Assembly: GCF_014118685.1 (NCBI RefSeq)
Contig: NZ_JACFAK010000006.1
Location: 62,001 to 126,000 of the forward strand
Reading direction: 5' to 3'
From: Flaviflexus huanghaiensis
Lineage (GTDB): Bacteria; Actinomycetota; Actinomycetes; Actinomycetales; Actinomycetaceae
Length of the DNA stretch: 64,000 bases
This document shows, one piece after another, positions 1 to 7,719 of the stretch. Every line of letters begins with the position of its first letter. Position 1 is the first letter of the stretch. Position numbers and translations under genes: made by a program. The notes beneath the pieces are model-generated. The model saw nothing but the letters and a program-made list of their open reading frames with translations, was not told the origin of the DNA and did no database searches.

Positions 1-981
1 CTTAATCGTCGTCGACCCGGCGTCGATGCCGAGATAGCACGCTCCTCGAGCGTCGGCCATCGCCTTCGTCGGAATGACCGACTGGGCATGCCGACGGTCG
101 AAGTCCTCCTTCTCCTGTCGGTCTGTGAAGAGCGGCCTCAGCCGATGCGATGTCAGCCCGGAAGTGTCGAGCGTCAGCATTCGATCAAGAAGGTCACTGA
201 TCCGGGTCGTTCGGCCGTCGGCTAGGAGGGCGGCGCCGATCGCGACGTAGAGTTGGGCATGTACCGGCGCGGTAAAGGTCTCGACCTTGTCGAGGACACG
301 GCGAAACGCTTCGCGTAGTTCGGGCATGAAGTGAAGCGGTCCCCCAAGAAGCATGACGCTACCGCGGATCGGGCGTCCAGCCGCGAGGCCGGCAACCGTC
401 TGAAGCGCGACCGCCTGGAAGACGGAGGCAGCGATGTCCTCATGGGGCACGCCCTGGTTGAGGAGCGGTTGCACGTCCGTCTTCGCGAAGACACCGCACC
501 GCGATGCGATGGGATAGAGCTCGGTGTAACGGGACGCCAAGTCGTTGAGACCGGCCGCGTCTGTCGCGAGAAGCCATGCCATCTGATCGATGAAAGCCCC
601 GGTGCCGCCCGCGCATGTGCCGTTCATCCGCTGCTCAGGAGTCGGATGAAGGTAGGTGAGCTTTGCGTCCTCACCGCCGAGCTCAATGATGACATCGATG
701 TCGGGGTGTCGCCTACGGGTCACTTCGGTCTGCCCGATGACCTCCTGAACGAACGGAAGGTCAAGTTGCTCCGCGAGCTGCATCCCGCCCGAACCGGTGA
801 AGGCTGCCTGGATGGGGAGGTCGCCAAGCTCCCGGCTCACATCCTGCAGGAGCTTCGCCAATTCGGCCCGCACGTCAGCATTATGGCGCCGGTAGTCCTC
901 GAAGAGCATCCGTCGGCCGTCCCATACCACAGCCTTGACCGTGGTCGAGCCGACATCGATTCCGAGCTTGAGATCAGTCAT
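1..981 (-). CDS. 2-hydroxyacyl-CoA dehydratase activase (BadF/BadG/BcrA/BcrD family), partial
   Basis: The minus frame is open from an ATG at 981 to the window edge, so the 3' part is missing. The first 327 residues hold one complete ASKHA ATPase domain, starting with LGIDVGSTTVKAVV and containing GGEDAKL. Two Cys sites typical of the activase iron-sulfur cluster follow (NGTCAGGTGAF and RCGVFAKTD). A second ASKHA domain begins just before the edge with YLGIDAGSTTIK. Two such domains in tandem are known from very large activase/dehydratase fusion proteins. Family role: ATP-driven electron injection into a radical 2-hydroxyacyl-CoA dehydratase. A GGAGGG ribosome site lies 8 bases before the start. 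Substrate and partner cannot be told here. The TetR gene at 1152 is divergent and may control it. Confidence 0.85.
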   Translation of the reverse strand, partial: MTDLKLGIDVGSTTVKAVVWDGRRMLFEDYRRHNADVRAELAKLLQDVSRELGDLPIQAAFTGSGGMQLAEQLDLPFVQEVIGQTEVTRRRHPDIDVIIELGGEDAKLTYLHPTPEQRMNGTCAGGTGAFIDQMAWLLATDAAGLNDLASRYTELYPIASRCGVFAKTDVQPLLNQGVPHEDIAASVFQAVALQTVAGLAAGRPIRGSVMLLGGPLHFMPELREAFRRVLDKVETFTAPVHAQLYVAIGAALLADGRTTRISDLLDRMLTLDTSGLTSHRLRPLFTDRQEKEDFDRRHAQSVIPTKAMADARGACYLGIDAGSTTIK

Positions 982-1024
982 GACACATCCCTCCGTTCAT
1001 CACGCTAACGGCAGCGGACTATAC

Positions 1025-1041
1025 TTTCATTCATGATGAAA
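1025..1041. promoter_or_regulatory. Candidate operator between the activase and TetR genes
   Basis: A perfect inverted repeat, TTTCAT-5 bases-ATGAAA, sits in the 170-base divergent spacer. It overlaps a TATACT hexamer (1020-1025) that could be a -10 element. Placement and symmetry suit a TetR-type operator. This is inferred from position only. Confidence 0.35.
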
Positions 1042-1151
1042 TTAGAAGTGGGACCCAAGGTGTCCCCCGAGAGCGCGCCGATTGCATGTACCTCCCGCTT
1101 GTCTCTCGCCCTCCACATCCGAAACTTTGGGTCAAAGGTCCCAGTACGGTC

Positions 1152-1763
1152 GTGAGCAGAAGGGGTCCGCGAGCGGCCCGCGGGGAGGTCAGACAGCGGC
1201 TGTTGACGGCCGCCCGGGCGCGGTTCTGGCAGGACGACTATGGTGAGGTGACGATGCGTCAGATCGCTGGGGACGCAGGCGTCGATGCCGCTCTCATCAA
1301 CTACTACTTCGGCGGCAAGGCGAACCTTTTCCGCGAGTCGATGTCCCTGCCGGAAGATCCCGTCGAGCTTGTCCTCGACCTGTTCAAAGGCGACCGCACG
1401 ACCCTCGGCTCTCGCGCGCTCATGAAGGCGATAGAAATCTGGGAGCTCGGTGGGATGTCGTCGACCGTCAAGGTCCTCATCCGCTCGCTCCTCGGATCCG
1501 ACCAGACTCTGAGCGACTACCGGCAGTGGATCGACTCAGCAATCATCACACCGGCAGCAACTCTTCTCGGCGGACGCAACGCCAAGTACCGAGTTGAGGC
1601 GGGCCTGTCCCACATCGTCGGGCTGATGCTCGTCCGCTACATGTCGGCGGCTGAGCCGATCGCGAGCATTCCGCGCAAAGATCTCGTACGTTTGCAAGCA
1701 CCAATCATCCAGGCTCTCTTCACAGGACAGTACGGCCCTTCTACCGGACCATTCGGTGAATGA
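1152..1763 (+). CDS. TetR/AcrR family transcriptional regulator
   Basis: A 203-residue protein with an N-terminal TetR helix-turn-helix: residues about 13-60 include VTMRQIAGDAGVDAALINYYFGGKANLF, read here as VTMRQIAGDAGVD then AALINYYFGGKANLF, the classic recognition helix plus YYF/K signature. The rest is a helical ligand domain that I cannot assign. I chose the GTG at 1152. An ATG at 1086 is in frame, but the codons between them have a low third-position GC unlike the gene body. The gene is divergent from the activase, and its end overlaps the convergent GNAT gene by 23 bases. Confidence 0.85.
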   Translation: MSRRGPRAARGEVRQRLLTAARARFWQDDYGEVTMRQIAGDAGVDAALINYYFGGKANLFRESMSLPEDPVELVLDLFKGDRTTLGSRALMKAIEIWELGGMSSTVKVLIRSLLGSDQTLSDYRQWIDSAIITPAATLLGGRNAKYRVEAGLSHIVGLMLVRYMSAAEPIASIPRKDLVRLQAPIIQALFTGQYGPSTGPFGE

Positions 1764-2211
1764 GGGCTCCTCCCAAACGCTCCGGACGCTCACGAAGACC
1801 GTCGCGCTCGAATCCGTGGGAGCGGAAGAAGGATTCAGCAGTACTGCCGTCGAGGACCCATAGGAAACACGGCGCCGTGCCAATCGCATAGTTGAGCAAC
1901 CGCGCGCCAATGCTGCGCCGCTGGAAGTCCGCGAGGACGTGGAGTGAGACGAGCTCAAGCGGACGCACGTCGCCGGGTCCGAGAGCTCGCGCCGCAGCGA
2001 ATCCGACCGTCTCACCGTCCCAGGTCGCTATCCAATATGTCGTCGAGCCGCCGGCCAACTCTCTCGGGTAGATCTCAAGCATTCGCTCCTCCGTACCCGC
2101 GATAAGGTCATCGCTGAGGAGGCCCGCGAAAGCCTCTGTCCACAGGCGGGCGTGGAGGCGCGCGAGCGTCTCCGCATCGAGTACCGTCGCCGCTCTGATT
2201 CCCAGGCTCAT
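1741..2211 (-). CDS. GNAT family N-acetyltransferase
   Basis: A 156-residue single-domain GNAT protein. The acetyl-CoA motif region reads LVSLHVLADFQRRSIGARLL, and the C-terminal part holds the usual FFRSHGFE segment. Substrate unknown. Its ATG overlaps the stop of the upstream glgC-like gene (ATGA), so the two are probably translationally coupled. That suggests a shared transcript but not necessarily a shared pathway. Confidence 0.8.
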   Translation of the reverse strand: MSLGIRAATVLDAETLARLHARLWTEAFAGLLSDDLIAGTEERMLEIYPRELAGGSTTYWIATWDGETVGFAAARALGPGDVRPLELVSLHVLADFQRRSIGARLLNYAIGTAPCFLWVLDGSTAESFFRSHGFERDGLRERPERLGGALIHRMVR

Positions 2212-3332
2212 TCATCCTCCGATACGCGTGCGTCAGCATCGATGAGAGTCACCGAATCCGGCGAACCGTAAGTACCCGGCTTTAGTCGGGCGCCGGTGTC
2301 GACGATGCAACGGTGCAGATTGACGCCAGCGGGTACGTGGACCTCATCGAGGAGGATCGACTGCTCGACAACGGCGTCCTCATCAATGGTGCACAGCGGA
2401 GCGGCCACACTCGACCGTACAGTCCCGCTCACGCGGCAACCGGGGGCCACATATGATCTGTCGATGCGGGCAGATTTCTCGATCCGTGCCGGCAGAAGTG
2501 GTAGCTGCGCAGAGTAGATCGGCCACTCGCGGTCATCGAGCTCGGGTCCCGATCCGTCTATCACGTCCATGTGCGCCTGCCAGTAGGCGGTAAGCGTGCC
2601 GAGATCCTTCCAATAGCCGCCGAGCCGGTGTTCCACGACCATCTTGTTCTCGACGTACCAGGGCAGCAGGTCATCACCGTAGTCGCCGAGCTCCCCCACA
2701 TCCTCACGCAGCCCATCGAGTGCCGCGATAAGCCCGTCCGCGGTGAAGCAGAATATCTCAGCCGCGACTACGTTCGTCCGTGGTACATCGGGCTTGTACC
2801 AGAACTGCGTGACGCGGCCGCCGGCGACGTCGACGACGCTGTAACGCGAGGCATTCTCGTCCACCTCGGTCGTCACCATTGTCAGGTCAGCGCCAGAGTT
2901 TACATGTGTCGTGATGACGTGCGTGAAGTCGAGCGTGTACAGGTGATCGGCGGACAGAACAAGGACAAGATCGGGGCCGTGCTCCTTTATTCGGTCGTTC
3001 TGCCGCCACAGCGAGTCGCTGTTGCCATGAGAAAATCCCGCCTTCTCATCGTCACCACTGAATGGCGGCAAAAGAACGAGACCGCCGTGGCTCCGATCGA
3101 GATCCCAGGCTCTGCCTCCAGAAAGATATTGGTTGAATGAGTGCGGCTGGTGTTCCTCGACGATCCACACATCTGACAGGTTCGAGTGAACGAGGTTGGA
3201 CAGTGACACATCGATGAGCCGGTAGGAGCCAGCCATGCGGAGCGCAGGCTTCGCTCGAGTCTCGGTCAGCGCCCCCATGCGCGAACCGCTCCCACCAGCG
3301 AGGATGATGGCGAGAACAGTCGGAGATGACAT
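2208..3332 (-). CDS. glgC: Glucose-1-phosphate adenylyltransferase (GlgC-like)
   Basis: A 374-residue nucleotidyltransferase. The N-terminus has the pyrophosphorylase signature LAGGSGSRMGALTETRAKPA followed by YRLIDVSLSNLVHS. SADHLY and the YWKDLGT segment match the ADP-glucose pyrophosphorylase fold, and a C-terminal left-handed beta-helix region is likely (about 285-365). The family makes ADP-glucose for glycogen or alpha-glucan synthesis. It is shorter than usual GlgC (about 400-430 residues) and the P-loop is slightly unusual, so specificity is less certain than family. The ATG at 3332 was chosen because an AAGGAGGG site lies just upstream and the longer frame has none. Confidence 0.82.
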   Translation of the reverse strand: MSSPTVLAIILAGGSGSRMGALTETRAKPALRMAGSYRLIDVSLSNLVHSNLSDVWIVEEHQPHSFNQYLSGGRAWDLDRSHGGLVLLPPFSGDDEKAGFSHGNSDSLWRQNDRIKEHGPDLVLVLSADHLYTLDFTHVITTHVNSGADLTMVTTEVDENASRYSVVDVAGGRVTQFWYKPDVPRTNVVAAEIFCFTADGLIAALDGLREDVGELGDYGDDLLPWYVENKMVVEHRLGGYWKDLGTLTAYWQAHMDVIDGSGPELDDREWPIYSAQLPLLPARIEKSARIDRSYVAPGCRVSGTVRSSVAAPLCTIDEDAVVEQSILLDEVHVPAGVNLHRCIVDTGARLKPGTYGSPDSVTLIDADARVSEDE

Positions 3333-3629
3333 GCGGCCCTCCTTCTCTCGATGCCATGCTAGACCCCTACGCTCATTGCCGCGCGGGCACCGCCCTGTTG
3401 CCCGCGGGAGCTCCCAGCACGAAGCGCATCGCCAGGCAGGAAAGATTTGTCTTCGCCGCTTTCGTTCCCCGTCAGTCAACCCCGTCCGCTGAGCGCACCC
3501 GTTATCCGGCAGTCACCAAGGAACAGCTTCGTTCATGCTTTAGTCGGTGCGGGACGGCCCGTGTGGCCTAGGCTGGCATCATCCCACCCGCACGGCCGGC
3601 TGGGACGACACCGACTAAGGAGCACCCTC
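3333..3629. other. Divergent intergenic region glgC-like / CMD-family gene
   Basis: This 297-base spacer carries no convincing gene. A TAGGCT hexamer at 3569-3574 matches the actinobacterial -10 pattern TAnnnT and could serve the plus-strand gene that starts at 3630. No clear -35 was seen. Confidence 0.4.
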
Positions 3630-3953
3630 ATGACCGATCATCTGCCCGACGTCTACGTTGCCTTCCGTGAACGCTTCCCCGAGGTGGCCGACAGCCAGGA
3701 CGCCCTCGCGGCCAGCATTGACGATTCCGGCCCCCTCGACGAGAAGACGACACGGCTCATCAAGCTCGGCATCGCGCTCGGAGCCCAGGCGGACGGGGCT
3801 GTCCGCTCGAACGTGCGCAAGGCACTCCAGGCCGGAGCATCGGAGAAGGAGGTCGAGCAGGCCATCCTCCTCGGTCTCACAACGCGCGGTTTTCCCGCGA
3901 CAGTCGCCGCCTGGCAGTGGATGACCGAGGTCCTCAACGACTCGGAGCGCTAA
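3630..3953 (+). CDS. Carboxymuconolactone decarboxylase (CMD) family protein
   Basis: A 107-residue all-helical protein. It has the CMD/AhpD core pattern: LIKLGIALGAQADGAVRSN followed by VRKALQAGASEKEVEQAIL. The protein contains no cysteine at all, so the CxxC redox pair of AhpD-like alkylhydroperoxidases is absent and a peroxidase role is unlikely. AAGGAG lies 8 bases before the ATG at 3630. A strong hairpin follows the stop. Function beyond the family is unknown. Confidence 0.8.
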   Translation: MTDHLPDVYVAFRERFPEVADSQDALAASIDDSGPLDEKTTRLIKLGIALGAQADGAVRSNVRKALQAGASEKEVEQAILLGLTTRGFPATVAAWQWMTEVLNDSER

Positions 3954-3970
3954 CCTGAGATGCAGAGACT

Positions 3971-4000
3971 CGTGCCCCGCAGCTCACGCTGCGGGGCACG
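3971..4000. terminator. Bidirectional terminator-like hairpin
   Basis: A perfect 12-bp stem, CGTGCCCCGCAG / CTGCGGGGCACG, with a 6-base loop between two convergent genes (the CMD gene and tsf). No long T tract follows, but position and strength suit termination from both sides. Confidence 0.75.
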
Positions 4001-4020
4001 AAGCTTAGCTGAAGCTGAGA

Positions 4021-4863
4021 CTACTCGGTACCGACGCGAATGCGGGCGAAACCGGTGATGGTTGCGTCAGCGTTCTTCGCAACCTGTCCGACTGACATCT
4101 TCGGGTCGCGTGCGTAGGCCTGATCGAGCAAGACAACCTGCTTGAAGAAACCGCCGAGGCGTCCCTCGACGATCTTGGCAATCGCCTGCTCGGGCTTACC
4201 CTCTGCGCGAGTGAGCTCTTCGGCGATGCGGCGCTCGTTTTCGACAACATCGGCCGGGACAGAATCACGGTCAAGGTAGGACGGGTTGAGCGCGGCGATG
4301 TGGACCGCAATGTCGTGCGCGATCTCGGCGCCAGCCTTGTCCGTCGCGACGAGGACGCCAACCTGCGGGGGCAGGTCGGTAGCGGTGCGGTGCATGTAGG
4401 CGGCAACGTGTTCGCCCTCGACGACAGCAACGTTCGAAACTTCGATCTTCTCGCCGATCGCCGCCTGCATGGCGTTGACCTTGGACTCAACGGTCTCACC
4501 GTCTGTCTCGGCTGCGAGAACCTCGTCGACCGTGCTCGCGCCAGCGGCAATAGCCGCGTCGAGAACAGCGTCGGCGAAGGCGATGAACTTGTCGTTCTTC
4601 GCAACGAAGTCGGTCTCCGAGTTGAGTTCGATGATGATGCCGCGGGCCGTGTCGCCCGAGGTATCGACGTTCGAGACGACGAGGCCAGCAGAAGCCGTAC
4701 GGCCTTCGCGCTTGGCGATGGACTTGAGGCCCTTCATGCGAAGAATCTCTTCAGCTTTGGCGGAATCGCCATCGGCCTCGGCAAGAGCGTTCTTGACGTC
4801 GAGCATGCCTGCGCCGGTTTTGTCGCGCAGTGCCTTGATATCAGCGGCGGTGTAGTTTGCCAT
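4021..4863 (-). CDS. tsf: Elongation factor Ts
   Basis: A 280-residue EF-Ts, the nucleotide exchange factor for EF-Tu. The N-terminal UBA-like helix reads YTAADIKALRDKTGAGMLDV, and the TDFVAKND motif contacting EF-Tu is present (about residues 81-88). The length is normal for actinobacteria. It lies 13 bases after rpsB on the same strand, the conserved rpsB-tsf operon, and ends at a hairpin. AGAGGG precedes the ATG at 4863. Confidence 0.97.
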   Translation of the reverse strand: MANYTAADIKALRDKTGAGMLDVKNALAEADGDSAKAEEILRMKGLKSIAKREGRTASAGLVVSNVDTSGDTARGIIIELNSETDFVAKNDKFIAFADAVLDAAIAAGASTVDEVLAAETDGETVESKVNAMQAAIGEKIEVSNVAVVEGEHVAAYMHRTATDLPPQVGVLVATDKAGAEIAHDIAVHIAALNPSYLDRDSVPADVVENERRIAEELTRAEGKPEQAIAKIVEGRLGGFFKQVVLLDQAYARDPKMSVGQVAKNADATITGFARIRVGTE

Positions 4864-4876
4864 GGATGGTACCCTC

Positions 4877-5878
4877 TCAGGCCTGGTCGGTGCTCTCCGC
4901 GGGGTTCTCCTCCGCGGCGGGCTCGGTCTGTGCCTCGGTCGGCTCAGCGACCTCGGCGGGTTCAGTCTGCGCCTCAGCTGGCTGAGCAACCTCGGCCTGT
5001 GCCTCGGCGGGCTGGGTGACTTCGGCTGGCTCGACCGGGGCCTCGGACGGCTCGGTCTGTGCGGAAGCGGGCTCTGACGGCTCAGCAGCCTCCTCGGCGG
5101 CGACGGCAGCATCATGGGCGTCAGCCTTGGCCAGCATTTCGCGCTCCCACTCCGGCATGGGCTCTTCCTCAGTGAGAGCCTCGCCGCCGGCGCGCTGGAT
5201 CTTGCCAGCAGCAACAGCATCGGCGACAACGCGGGTCAGGAGTGAGACAGAACGGATCGCATCATCGTTACCGGGGATGCGGTAATCAACCTCGTCCGGG
5301 TCACAGTTCGTGTCAAGGATGGCGACAACGGGGATGTTGAGCTTGCGCGCTTCGGAGACCGCGAGGTGTTCCTTCTTTGTGTCGACGATCCAGATGGCGG
5401 AGGGAACCTTGTTCATGTTCCGGATGCCGCCAAGGGTGCGCTCGAGCTTCTCCTTCTCACGAGACATCATGAGAAGCTCCTTCTTCGTCAGGCCGGAGCC
5501 GGCGACATCGTCGAAGTCGACGAGCTCGAGCTCCTTGAGGCGCTGAAGGCGCTTGTGGACCGTCGTGAAGTTCGTGAGCATGCCGCCGAGCCAGCGCTCC
5601 GTCACGTAGGGCATGCCAACACGGGTGGACTGTTCGACGATCGTCTCCTGGGCCTGCTTCTTCGTTCCGACGAAGAGGATGGTGCCTCCGTGGGCGACCG
5701 TCTCCTTGACGAAGTCGTAGGTGCGCTCAATGTCCTCGACCGTCTTCTCCAGGTCGATGATGTAGATGCCGTTGCGCTCGGTGAGGATGAACCTCTTCAT
5801 CTTGGGGTTCCACCGTCGGGTCTGATGCCCGAAGTGGACGCCGCTCTCGAGGAGCTGACGCATGGTCACAACTGCCAT
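4877..5878 (-). CDS. rpsB: 30S ribosomal protein S2 with a long acidic C-terminal tail
   Basis: A 333-residue S2. Residues 1-about 250 are the normal protein ([20 protein letters not shown], then [12 protein letters not shown] and [24 protein letters not shown]). Residues 255-333 form a Pro/Ala/Glu tail with near-repeats PAEAQAE, PAEAQTE and PTEAQTE. Actinobacterial S2 often has a short acidic tail, but this one is long and repetitive. GAAAGG lies before the ATG at 5878. The promoter should be in the 304-base spacer towards the divergent peptidase gene. Confidence 0.97.
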   Translation of the reverse strand: MAVVTMRQLLESGVHFGHQTRRWNPKMKRFILTERNGIYIIDLEKTVEDIERTYDFVKETVAHGGTILFVGTKKQAQETIVEQSTRVGMPYVTERWLGGMLTNFTTVHKRLQRLKELELVDFDDVAGSGLTKKELLMMSREKEKLERTLGGIRNMNKVPSAIWIVDTKKEHLAVSEARKLNIPVVAILDTNCDPDEVDYRIPGNDDAIRSVSLLTRVVADAVAAGKIQRAGGEALTEEEPMPEWEREMLAKADAHDAAVAAEEAAEPSEPASAQTEPSEAPVEPAEVTQPAEAQAEVAQPAEAQTEPAEVAEPTEAQTEPAAEENPAESTDQA

Positions 5879-6182
5879 GAATAGCCTTTCATTGCGCGTG
5901 ATGCGCGGTTTCCAGTTAGCTGACGCTCGCCGGTCGGCTGCGTCCCTAGTGCCCGCCGGCAGGGGACCTCGATGAGGACTGGACCTGCAGGTGTATTCGG
6001 ACACGCGAAGTCACTCGGATAAACCGAATGCCAACCCATCGTATCGGACCCTGGGCGAATGCCACTATCACCGAGGTCCTCGAACCATGTGATCCTCGTC
6101 CACAAACCGCCGTGGGCAAGCGAATTCCCCAGATCCGAGATCCCGCGGTACGCATGTTCCAGTCCGACCCCACACTGGTGCG
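5879..6182. other. Divergent intergenic region rpsB / M23 peptidase
   Basis: This 304-base spacer has no supported gene. It should contain the rpsB-tsf promoter and leader and the peptidase promoter. I saw no clear consensus elements or strong hairpin. Confidence 0.4.
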
Positions 6183-6659
6183 ATGAAGCTCTCCGCCATC
6201 ATCGCCGCCGCTGTCCTCCCGTTCGTACCAACCCCATTCACTCCATCCGGAACATTTGACTGGCCGCTTCCGTCGAAGACCGTGCTCCGAGAGTTCGACA
6301 AGCTCGAGCAGAACTGGCATCCCGGCCATCGCGGCGTCGATGTCGCAGGAGTGCCGGGCGAGCCGGTCCGAGCAGCCGGCGCTGGGACCGTCGTTTACGC
6401 CAGGCGGATGGTCGACACCAACATCGTCTCAATCGAGCATGCCGACAGATTGCGCACGACCTATCAGCCGGTGACCGCGATGGTGAAGAAGGGAGACGTT
6501 GTCGATCTGGGAGACATCATCGGCACGCTCGACGAGGGACATTGCCTCGTTGGAGCGTGCCTACATTGGGGAGCGAAGCGCGGTGACATCTACTATGACC
6601 CGCTCTCGTTACTTGCCCCGGAGAAGGTCCGGGTCCGGCTCTATCCGGTGACCGAGTGA
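6183..6659 (+). CDS. Secreted M23 (LytM-like) metallopeptidase
   Basis: A 158-residue protein with an N-terminal hydrophobic export segment (about residues 1-20) and a LytM/M23 domain that cleaves peptidoglycan cross-bridges in related enzymes. The first zinc ligands are in GHRGVDV (HxxxD). The usual HxH motif reads CLHWG, so the first His is replaced by Cys. I recall CLHWG-like forms from other actinobacterial relatives, so the change may be normal for the subfamily. The partner of rpsB in this position is conserved in mycobacteria. No clear ribosome site is seen. Confidence 0.8.
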   Translation: MKLSAIIAAAVLPFVPTPFTPSGTFDWPLPSKTVLREFDKLEQNWHPGHRGVDVAGVPGEPVRAAGAGTVVYARRMVDTNIVSIEHADRLRTTYQPVTAMVKKGDVVDLGDIIGTLDEGHCLVGACLHWGAKRGDIYYDPLSLLAPEKVRVRLYPVTE

Positions 6660-6678
6660 CATCGCACGTGCGAGCCTG

Positions 6679-7602
6679 TCACGCATCGGCGCTCACAGTT
6701 TCGTCCTCGTCGTCCCCCGTGCGGACAATGCCGGCGCGCCCGACGTAGATGGCGAGGGCGGTAAACGAACCAGCGAGGATGATGCTCCACCACGGGAAAT
6801 TCGGTAGGTGGGGAACGGCGGTGGCAGCTTCGACATCCTCTGTTGGCGTTGGGGTGACCCGTTCAGCAGTCACGAGGATCCTGTGTGAGTTGATGCCGAG
6901 CGGTGTACAGGTCACGAGAGTAACAAGGTCCCGATCGGGGACAGCGAGGATTGCGTGCGTCTCATCGGGTTCGACCACCTGGACCTCGACGACTTTGTAG
7001 GTGAGAACCTCATCGAGAACAGAAATAGCGAAGGTGTCACCCACCTGTGATTCGTTGAGGTTGTTGAACAGTGTCGCCTCCGGTAATCCCCGGTGTGCTG
7101 TAAGGACTGACCTAGTGCCGATGCCGCCGACGGGCAGCGACGTGCCCTCGAGGTGTCCGACCCCTTTTTCCAGTGTTTTGTCGCTCGTGCCGTGGTAGAT
7201 CGGCAGGTCGATTCCAAGGCTGTCGTAGCGCAGTCTCCCCATGAAGCCGCCCCCGGCGAGATTGAGAATCTCGTTGTACGGGTTATTTTGGTCCGCGCTA
7301 CTTCCGTCGCCGGTCGCGACGTTGGCATTCGCCTCGTAGATAGCGCCGGATGACAGGGCGTCGTTGTAGGCGTGCGCACGTGCTAGCTCGGCTCTCCTCG
7401 AGTTCGGATCGTTGAGCGGCGGATCGTTGAGCTGAGCCTGGGCCGCCTCGATCGCGTGTGACTGCTCTCGCTGGGAGAACCACGACGCTACCTGCGGATA
7501 AAGGATGACGGCGATCCCGCCGAACATGACGAGGCATGCAATGAGCTGTGGCCACGGCATTCTCCAGCGGCGACGGGTCGGGGTCTGCACCTGTCTGCGC
7601 AT
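6679..7602 (-). CDS. srtC1: Class C (pilus) sortase
   Basis: A 307-residue membrane transpeptidase that polymerises pilin subunits. There is an N-terminal membrane segment (about residues 10-40, PQLIACLVMFGGIAVILYP) and the catalytic TLVTCTPLGINSHR motif with Cys near residue 232. The catalytic His is in LTAHRGLP, and a second C-terminal membrane segment (WWSIILAGSFTALAIYV) is typical of class C. The start at 7602 has AAGGAG 7 bases upstream; a longer in-frame start at 7680 would run through a hairpin. It is the last gene of the pilus operon. Confidence 0.93.
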   Translation of the reverse strand: MRRQVQTPTRRRWRMPWPQLIACLVMFGGIAVILYPQVASWFSQREQSHAIEAAQAQLNDPPLNDPNSRRAELARAHAYNDALSSGAIYEANANVATGDGSSADQNNPYNEILNLAGGGFMGRLRYDSLGIDLPIYHGTSDKTLEKGVGHLEGTSLPVGGIGTRSVLTAHRGLPEATLFNNLNESQVGDTFAISVLDEVLTYKVVEVQVVEPDETHAILAVPDRDLVTLVTCTPLGINSHRILVTAERVTPTPTEDVEAATAVPHLPNFPWWSIILAGSFTALAIYVGRAGIVRTGDDEDETVSADA

Positions 7603-7653
7603 CAGGCTTCTCCTTCTAAAGGAATAGGGCATATCGAACGTGGGGACATAAGA

Positions 7654-7683
7654 CTGGTGGCGGCGCTTTCGCACCGCCACCAG
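7654..7683 (-). terminator. Hairpin between pilin and sortase genes (attenuator candidate)
   Basis: A 10-bp perfect stem, CTGGTGGCGG / CCGCCACCAG, lies after the pilin stop and before the sortase ribosome site. On the minus strand it is followed by TCTTATG. It could end most pilin transcripts and let a fraction read through to the sortase, or stabilise the pilin mRNA. Confidence 0.6.
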
Positions 7684-7719
7684 CCCTGATCAATCAGCAG
7701 TTAAGGGAAGTGCCGATGA

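Noticed and set aside
331-1008. A 225-codon plus-strand frame over the activase gene
   Set aside because: The minus strand carries clear ASKHA and Cys motifs with a good ribosome site; the plus frame has none.
4880-5100. Tandem repeat resembling a short CRISPR-like or minisatellite array
   Set aside because: The periodicity comes from the PAEAQTE codons of the rpsB tail; units are irregular and in frame.
6662-6673. Palindrome TCGCACGTGCGA between the peptidase and sortase genes as a terminator
   Set aside because: It is only 12 bases with no loop and no T tract; too weak to call.
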